This document shows, piece by piece, positions 27,044-32,762 of a DNA stretch of 32,762 nucleotides. Origin of the DNA: Verrucomicrobiota bacterium (GTDB taxonomy: Bacteria > Verrucomicrobiota > Kiritimatiellia > UBA8416); NCBI GenBank assembly GCA_018645275.1, contig JABGOW010000393.1:1-32762 (forward strand), in the 5' to 3' direction. How positions within the stretch are numbered: position 1 is the stretch's first letter; each line of letters begins with the position of its first letter. The notes beneath the pieces were generated by a model. That model ran no database searches and was not told the DNA's origin. It saw only the letters and a list, made by a program, of their open reading frames with translations. A program made the position numbers and the translations under genes.

Positions 27044-28360
27044 GTGGATCTAAAGCAGTCATACTCAATGCGCAACCTATCATTGGCCATCGCTCTGGCA
27101 GTGGCCTGCTCTACTCCTGGTTTTGCGGCGCCCAGTGGAGGCAAAGCGACGTCGTCCGGTGATGTGCGCATCTCCTCCCCGGCGACGGCTGTACAGGTCA
27201 CACCAAGGAAGCCCACCGGGAGCTCCAGCACGATTAGGCCCGTACACCGGGACACGGTGATCCCGCAGGTCGCCGCCCCCGCGCAGTCTTCGTCGCAGCC
27301 AAGCCAGAGTGTACCGACTCCGGCCTTGGCAGCTCCGAGCGTTGCGCCCAACGTCAAGCCCACAACAAGCCATGTTGTCTCCCCGGGAATTCCCCGGCAC
27401 CGCCCGAACCTAGAGGCGGTTAGAGAGGTTTTCTCTCCCCGAGGACCCGGGGATGCTGCTGGAGGAGGGGTCTCCGATCTCTTCATCCCGGATGCTGGCG
27501 GGGGTCCAGATCTCCTGGACCCACGCTGGGATCGGATTCGGGATGGCGCACAGCGCATTATTGAGGATGCGGGGGCAGCTCCGTTGCCGGAGGGCATTGA
27601 CCCGGGCAACCTGCCCGGTGGTATCGATCAGGAAGGCGACCTTATCAGGAGAAGTGATCCGGGTCGAAGCCACGAAGATGTGGCAGATGACTACTACAGC
27701 GGGGCCCTGGACGAAGGCACAAAAACCAAGGTCGAAAACTGGGGTTCTAGCGTTGGCCCGCTTTCGGGTACTGTCCATTTTGAGGGGGAGACGACAAGTG
27801 ATCCCGATTACGATTACGATGGTGATGATGATGGCGGCATAGACACCGGCGATGCTGATGCCGATGTAGATGACGTCGCCGACGGTGATGAGCCACCCGA
27901 CGATGATGAGGTCGATATGGATTTTACCGATCCCGTTGATCCCCCGCCAGAGGACGCGCGGGTGCAGGCCATGTCCGGCGCAGGCGGTGGCGATGGTTCT
28001 TCGGGCGGTGGCGGTTCCACGCCCCAGAAAGACGACGGCGACGACGGCTGGGAACGGCACCGCCGGTCAATCAGTGGCGGGGGGCGTGACGACGGCATTC
28101 GCGGCGGCGGCCCTGCTTGCGGCGGTGGCGGTGGTACTGCTCTGAATATTGACGAATCCACAACCATGTCGCCGCCCGTCGGTCCTGATGGTGGCGGTGG
28201 CGGGGACGGCTCCGGTGGCGGATCCGGTGGGGGCGGCCCCGAGTACATGTCCGGTAGTGCGCAAATGCCAAGCACGTCAAGCGTTGCTTCACCCACACCA
28301 GACGGCGGTGGCCCCGATGACCCCAATGATCCCGATGGGCCACCCAACCCCGTCATGTGA
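27044..28360 (+). CDS. Secreted low-complexity Asp/Gly/Pro-rich protein
   Basis: GGGGAGG before GTG 27044 (alternative ATG 27068); signal MRNLSLAIALAVACSTPGFAA; acidic DYDYDGDDDGGIDTGDADADVDDVADGDEPPDDDE, then poly-Gly tracts. Confidence 0.65.
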   Translation: MDLKQSYSMRNLSLAIALAVACSTPGFAAPSGGKATSSGDVRISSPATAVQVTPRKPTGSSSTIRPVHRDTVIPQVAAPAQSSSQPSQSVPTPALAAPSVAPNVKPTTSHVVSPGIPRHRPNLEAVREVFSPRGPGDAAGGGVSDLFIPDAGGGPDLLDPRWDRIRDGAQRIIEDAGAAPLPEGIDPGNLPGGIDQEGDLIRRSDPGRSHEDVADDYYSGALDEGTKTKVENWGSSVGPLSGTVHFEGETTSDPDYDYDGDDDGGIDTGDADADVDDVADGDEPPDDDEVDMDFTDPVDPPPEDARVQAMSGAGGGDGSSGGGGSTPQKDDGDDGWERHRRSISGGGRDDGIRGGGPACGGGGGTALNIDESTTMSPPVGPDGGGGGDGSGGGSGGGGPEYMSGSAQMPSTSSVASPTPDGGGPDDPNDPDGPPNPVM

Positions 28361-28379
28361 GGAGTAAGAGGCTGTTGCG

Positions 28380-29165
28380 ATGAGCGCTCTGGGCGAGGAC
28401 TCTCCATTCTATCCGGTTGATCCGGAGCGGGTGATTCTGGAAACGGAATCTGCGGTGGCCTTCTATGATGGGTATCCTGTGTCGAAGGGGCATGCGTTGG
28501 TGGTTCCGCGCCTTCCGGTCGTTTCTCTATTCGAACTGGATTCGGATATGCAGGCTGCGGTTTGGGAGACGGTTCGGCGCACCCGTGAGTTGCTGGAGGA
28601 GATGTATGATCCCGATGGATTCAACATCGGCATCAACGACGCTCAGGCAGCGGGTCAGACGATACCGCACGCGCATGTCCATGTCATTCCCCGTTATGGC
28701 GGAGATGTGCCGGACCCGCGAGGGGGCATCCGATGGGTAATCCCCGAGCGAGCGGTGTATTGGCCGGACAAGAAGCTCGTGACGGCGGCCATCATTCGGC
28801 GTGGCGGCAAGGTGCTTTTGACGCGCCGGGCCGCCGGGCAGAAGCTGGCCGGCCTCTGGGAGTTTCCGGGAGGCAAGATTCACGAAGATGAGACGCCTGA
28901 GGGCTGTCTGGCACGTGAGCTTCAGGAGGAGTTGTCTCTGTGCTGCTTGATCGGCTCAAAGGTCGCGGAAAGCGAGTACCGGTATGATCATGGCACCTTC
29001 ACGATCATGGCATACGATGCCAGGATCGTGTCCGGCGATCTACAGTTGAGCGTGCACGACCGGGCCGAGTGGGTTGACGTTGGTGCTCTCCTTGACTTCG
29101 AGCTGTCGCCCGCCGACATTCCAATCGCGCAAACACTCCAGTCGGAATCACATGCCGATATCTAG
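28380..29165 (+). CDS. HIT-NUDIX fusion protein
   Basis: N-terminal HIT motif PHAHVHVIPR; C-terminal MutT-like Nudix box GGKIHEDETPEGCLARELQEEL; one uninterrupted 261-aa ORF. Confidence 0.92.
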   Translation: MSALGEDSPFYPVDPERVILETESAVAFYDGYPVSKGHALVVPRLPVVSLFELDSDMQAAVWETVRRTRELLEEMYDPDGFNIGINDAQAAGQTIPHAHVHVIPRYGGDVPDPRGGIRWVIPERAVYWPDKKLVTAAIIRRGGKVLLTRRAAGQKLAGLWEFPGGKIHEDETPEGCLARELQEELSLCCLIGSKVAESEYRYDHGTFTIMAYDARIVSGDLQLSVHDRAEWVDVGALLDFELSPADIPIAQTLQSESHADI

Positions 29166-29209
29166 AACGACCCAATGGGTGCTTGCGCACGCGGAGCTGT
29201 CCCCCTTCT

Positions 29210-29865
29210 CTACTTCTGTCTGACAGTTGCAGATTCAAGTACACCCAGAGCGGCGGTGTTGCCATTCTGTCTGGCGATACCTATCGCGGTATCGCCGCTC
29301 TTTGAAACGACCTCGGGGGCCACATGCTGGTCAAGCAGGAGCCGAACCATCTCTGCGCTTCCGCTGGCCGCAGCCTCGTGCAGAGGAGTCCCTCCCCCTT
29401 CACTCAACGTCATGGGATCGGCACCACCCTCGATAAGTGCCCGCGCTACGGGGATACAATCCTTGGCCGCCGCGTGATGCAGAGGCGTCCACCCTCCTCT
29501 GTCGCGCTCATTGGGACGCGCACCATGCTGGAGCAGGCTCTGCACGACCGTTACGTCCTTGCGCTCCACGGCCAGGTGGAGCGGCGTCCGCTTTGCCCCG
29601 TCCGCCGCATCGACATCTGCGCCTGCGCCAACCAAGACCAAAGCAATTTCGGTTTGTTTGCGCAGGATCGCCTGCTGCAGGGGTGTCAGCCGCTCATGCT
29701 TACCCCTGTTCGCGGTCGCGGCATTGTTCTTCAGGTGCCCCTGCACATCCGCCAGATCACCACGCGCAATGGCCTCGTCGATGCTGGCGTAACGTGTCGT
29801 TACGCTCGAACAACCGACCAGCAGCACGGCAAACACTAGTATGGCAAACAAACGCAAAAGTATCA
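29210..29865 (-). CDS. Ankyrin-repeat lipoprotein
   Basis: Start set to GTG 29865 by comparison with the 2093 copy (VILLRLFAILVFAVLLVGCSS lipobox); ankyrin repeats LTPLQQAILRKQTEIALVLVGAGADVDAADGAKRTPLHLAVERKDVTVVQSLLQHGARPNERDRGGWTPLHHAA... Confidence 0.85.
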
Positions 29866-30002
29866 CAGCTCTTCCTCCCATATGTTCCGCCACTGAAGGC
29901 GGTCGTCGCGGTCCTGCAGGCAGAGCCCCACTTCAGTCTCCTAGTGGGGACCTCACCCCGTGTGTGGATAGGATGCCCGTTGAGCTGCGTCGAAACAAGG
30001 GC
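29862..30002 (-). pseudogene. 3'-terminal remnant of a DUF1080 gene
   Basis: Reverse strand reads ALV..LNGHPIHT..E.P, frameshift, then ETEVGLCLQDRDDRLQWRNIWEEEL*, matching the DUF1080 C-terminus at 1950-2093; the stop overlaps the ankyrin start as in the other copy. Confidence 0.8.
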
Positions 30003-30038
30003 TTTAGAATAGGGCGGCGGAAATTCGCAGTTTAGATA

Positions 30039-30066
30039 TTGACATATCTAGATGTCTGCATATATG
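30039..30066 (+). promoter_or_regulatory. Putative promoter/operator of the arsR operon
   Basis: TTGACA (30039-30044), TATATG (30061-30066), and inverted repeat GACAT-N6-ATGTC at 30041-30056 overlapping the -35 region. Confidence 0.5.
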
Positions 30067-30074
30067 GTGCGCGC

Positions 30075-30377
30075 ATGTCTGATGAGAACTTAACGATTGA
30101 ACTGTTGGAGCGCATGGCCGACGTGCTGCGTGTGTTGGCACACCGGGACCGCTTGCGCATTATCGAACACTTGGACCTTCATGGCACTCAACCGGTATCT
30201 TCCCTCGTGAAGGCACTGGGGATGCCGCAGGCGACGGTTTCGCATCATCTCTCTCGCATGAAGGTGGCAGGGCTGGTGGCCGCAGAGCGGCGGGAACGCC
30301 ACGTCTGGTATAGCATCGCCGATCCCAACTCTCTCACGATTCTTAACTGTATACGCAAGAAACGGAGTCACAAATGA
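30075..30377 (+). CDS. ArsR-family transcriptional regulator
   Basis: ATG 30075; winged HTH ADVLRVLAHRDRLRIIEHL...VSSLVKALGMPQATVSHHLSRMKVAGLVAAERRERHVWYSI. The listed upstream TTG start falls inside the promoter-like sequence. Confidence 0.9.
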   Translation: MSDENLTIELLERMADVLRVLAHRDRLRIIEHLDLHGTQPVSSLVKALGMPQATVSHHLSRMKVAGLVAAERRERHVWYSIADPNSLTILNCIRKKRSHK

Positions 30378-32762
30378 AACTGGTTGTTGTGGGCGGTGTT
30401 GCCGCCGGAATGTCGTGTGCGGCGCGAACCCGCCGCCTTGATGAGCATGCTGAGATTGTGGTTCTGGAACGCGGAGAGCATGTTTCCTTTGCCAATTGCG
30501 GGCTCCCTTACCACATCGGGGGCACCATTCAGGAACGCGACCGGCTTCTGTTGCAGACCCCCGCCAGCCTGCGTCGCATGCTGGGCCTGGATGTGCGGGT
30601 GGGGCACGAGGTGCTGTCGATTTCCCGCGAGGCCAAAGCCGTGACCGTGCGCGACCTGGCGACGGGCGACACGTATGAGGAGGCATACGACAAGCTCGTT
30701 CTTGCCCCGGGCGCCGCCCCGATTCGGCCGAACCTGCCTGGCATCGACGATCCCCGCATTCTGGTGCTGCGTAACGTAAGCGACATGGACCGTATCCAAA
30801 CCGTGCTCGATGCTGGCGCGAAGTCTGCGGTTGTCATTGGCGGTGGCTATATCGGGATCGAGATGGCCGAGAATCTGAAAGAGCGAGGCCTTGAGGTTGA
30901 CCTTGTGGAGATGGCCGACCAACTTATGACGCCACTGGATCCGGAAATGACACGCCCTCTGGAAGCACATGCCCGCTGGCATGGCGTACGCCTGCACCTT
31001 GGGGCGGCGGCCGCCGCCTTCACGGCAACAGATGACAAGCAGCTCCGTGTTGAGTTGGTCGATGGCGAAATGCTGACAGCGGATCTTGTGATTATGGCTG
31101 CTGGCGTCAAACCGGAATCACAGCTTGCCCGCGACGCCGGCCTGGATGTCGGGGAGCGGGGGGGCATCCGCGTTGATCAGCACCTGTGCACAAGCGATCC
31201 GGACATCTATGCCGGTGGCGATGCGGTGGAGGTGACCGACCACGTCATGCAAACTCCCGCACAGATCCCGTTGGCCGGCCCGGCGAACCGCCATGGACGG
31301 ACCATTGCTGACAACCTCTGTGGGGGCGACAGCATCTATACCACGACCAAAGGCACCGCGATCGTCAAGGTCTTCGAAATGACCGGAGGCGCCACCGGTA
31401 CGACCGAGAAGCGCCTCAAGGCTGCGGGGCGGCGGTATGAGAAGCTCTATATCCACCCCTCCGGCCACGCGGGTTACTATCCCGGCACGGCCACGATGCA
31501 CGTGAAGGTGCTCTTCGATCCCGACACCGGCCGTTTGCTGGGCGCCCAGGTTGTGGGCTACGACGGCGTCGACAAACGGATAGATGTCTTTGCAACAGCC
31601 CTAACCGCCGGGATGACGATTCAGGATCTGCAACATCTGGAGCTCAGCTACGCGCCCCCATACGGATCTGCAAAGGACCCCGTGAATATGGCTGGGTTTG
31701 TCGGTAGCAACATGATGGCGGGACTGGTCGACGTCTGGCATGCCGAGGACTACCCCGGGCAGACGAATGCGGGCCAGATCATCGACGTGCGCAGCAAGGC
31801 TGAGTATGAGTCGTGGCACATCCCCGGCGCACGCCTGCTGCCCCTGGGATCTCTTCGCGACAGCCTGGATCAGATCGACAAGGCGAAACCGGTCTTCGTT
31901 TACTGCAAGGTCGGCTTCCGCAGCTATCTTGCACAGCGACTTCTCAAGCAGAACGGCTTTGATGTCCGCACCCTCTCCGGCGGCAGCATGACCTTCTGTC
32001 ACACACACCGTACCGGAGTCTGCCCGGTGTCGCCGGAGGCTCCGGTGGTGTCGTATGCCGAAGACAAGAGCAGTTGCCAAACAGAAGCTACGGGCAGGCG
32101 GGTTGACCTGGACCTCCGCGGTCTGCAGTGCCCCGGCCCCATTCGGCAGCTCGCGGCTGCACTCAACAGTGCGCGTACGGGGGACGAGGTCTGCGCTGTT
32201 GCATCCGATCCCGGATTCGCAACCGACATGCCGCTCTGGTGTCGCTCCAGCGGGCACACCCTCGTTTCGGTGACGCCGCGTGGCGCAGAAACCGAAGCGA
32301 TCATTCGCAAAGGTGCACCGCTCGCAGCCAATGCCTCTTTGACGAATACCAAGCAGAAGACGATGGTTGTCTTCTCTGGTGATTTGGACAAAGTTCTCGC
32401 CGCGTTCATTATCGCCAATGGGGCGATCTCAATGGGCAACAAGATGACGCTCTTCTTCACCTTCTGGGGGCTCAACGCGCTACGCAAGACCGCTCCCCAG
32501 GCCGGCGGGAAAGCCTTCCTGGATCGGATGTTCGGCATGATGATGCCCAAGGGCGCTCGCCGGCTGAAACTCTCGAGCCTGAATATGCTGGGGGCTGGCA
32601 CAGCCATGATGAAGCACGTCATGCGCACCAAGAACGTAGACTCCCTGCCGTCCCTCATGCAGCAGGCAATGGACTCTGGCGTCAAGATTGTGGCCTGCGC
32701 CATGTCAATGGAGGTCATGGGCATCAAGCGGGAAGAGCTGATTGACGGTATTGAAATCGGCG
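30374..32762 (+). CDS. CoA-disulfide reductase-type flavoprotein fused to rhodanese, TusA and DsrE-like domains (3' truncated by window end)
   Basis: ATGA overlap with arsR; FAD motif MKLVVVGGVAAGMSCAARTRRL, redox Cys SFANCGLPYHIGG, rhodanese VFVYCKVGFRS, TusA LDLRGLQCPGPIRQL, DsrE-like KTMVVFSGDLDKVLAAFIIANGAISMGNKMTLFFTFWGL. Confidence 0.9.
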   Translation, partial: MKLVVVGGVAAGMSCAARTRRLDEHAEIVVLERGEHVSFANCGLPYHIGGTIQERDRLLLQTPASLRRMLGLDVRVGHEVLSISREAKAVTVRDLATGDTYEEAYDKLVLAPGAAPIRPNLPGIDDPRILVLRNVSDMDRIQTVLDAGAKSAVVIGGGYIGIEMAENLKERGLEVDLVEMADQLMTPLDPEMTRPLEAHARWHGVRLHLGAAAAAFTATDDKQLRVELVDGEMLTADLVIMAAGVKPESQLARDAGLDVGERGGIRVDQHLCTSDPDIYAGGDAVEVTDHVMQTPAQIPLAGPANRHGRTIADNLCGGDSIYTTTKGTAIVKVFEMTGGATGTTEKRLKAAGRRYEKLYIHPSGHAGYYPGTATMHVKVLFDPDTGRLLGAQVVGYDGVDKRIDVFATALTAGMTIQDLQHLELSYAPPYGSAKDPVNMAGFVGSNMMAGLVDVWHAEDYPGQTNAGQIIDVRSKAEYESWHIPGARLLPLGSLRDSLDQIDKAKPVFVYCKVGFRSYLAQRLLKQNGFDVRTLSGGSMTFCHTHRTGVCPVSPEAPVVSYAEDKSSCQTEATGRRVDLDLRGLQCPGPIRQLAAALNSARTGDEVCAVASDPGFATDMPLWCRSSGHTLVSVTPRGAETEAIIRKGAPLAANASLTNTKQKTMVVFSGDLDKVLAAFIIANGAISMGNKMTLFFTFWGLNALRKTAPQAGGKAFLDRMFGMMMPKGARRLKLSSLNMLGAGTAMMKHVMRTKNVDSLPSLMQQAMDSGVKIVACAMSMEVMGIKREELIDGIEIG

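Noticed and set aside
30039-30074. Extended arsR start at TTG 30039 (MTYLDVCIYGAR...)
   Set aside because: This stretch is the TTGACA promoter and operator-like repeat; ATG 30075 starts the conserved protein.

Overview
32.8-kb, moderately GC-rich bacterial chromosomal window, probably PVC-type (Kiritimatiellota/Verrucomicrobiota-like) judging from DUF1080, Tat-exported Gfo/Idh/MocA and large secreted proteins; the taxonomy is inference. Left part: PAS-AraC regulator, DUF1080 (3-keto-glycoside hydrolase family) protein, Tat-signal Gfo/Idh/MocA oxidoreductase, and a convergent RhlE-type DEAD-box helicase. Centre (5.4-17.2 kb): a compact four-gene operon of secreted proteins. It contains a 616-aa unknown, a tandem-repeat protein with a phage-tail-fibre-like C-terminus, a 2483-aa LamG giant whose C-terminal half resembles the helical/beta-sandwich layout of Tc-toxin A subunits, and a Ca-binding-repeat protein. 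A soluble multi-PAS histidine kinase follows. I consider this operon the best candidate for an undescribed system. Right part: an AT-rich hexapeptide acyltransferase (probably foreign), a C25 (gingipain-like) peptidase, a 180-bp MITE-like palindrome with a 7-bp target duplication, a TPR/beta-barrel protein plus two secreted low-complexity proteins, a HIT-NUDIX fusion, an ankyrin lipoprotein, and an ArsR / CoA-disulfide-reductase-rhodanese-TusA-DsrE operon that runs off the window. The two ends carry reciprocally decayed copies of one DUF1080-ankyrin lipoprotein gene pair. No rRNA, tRNA or CRISPR array was recognised. All family calls are from reading motifs; no searches were run.
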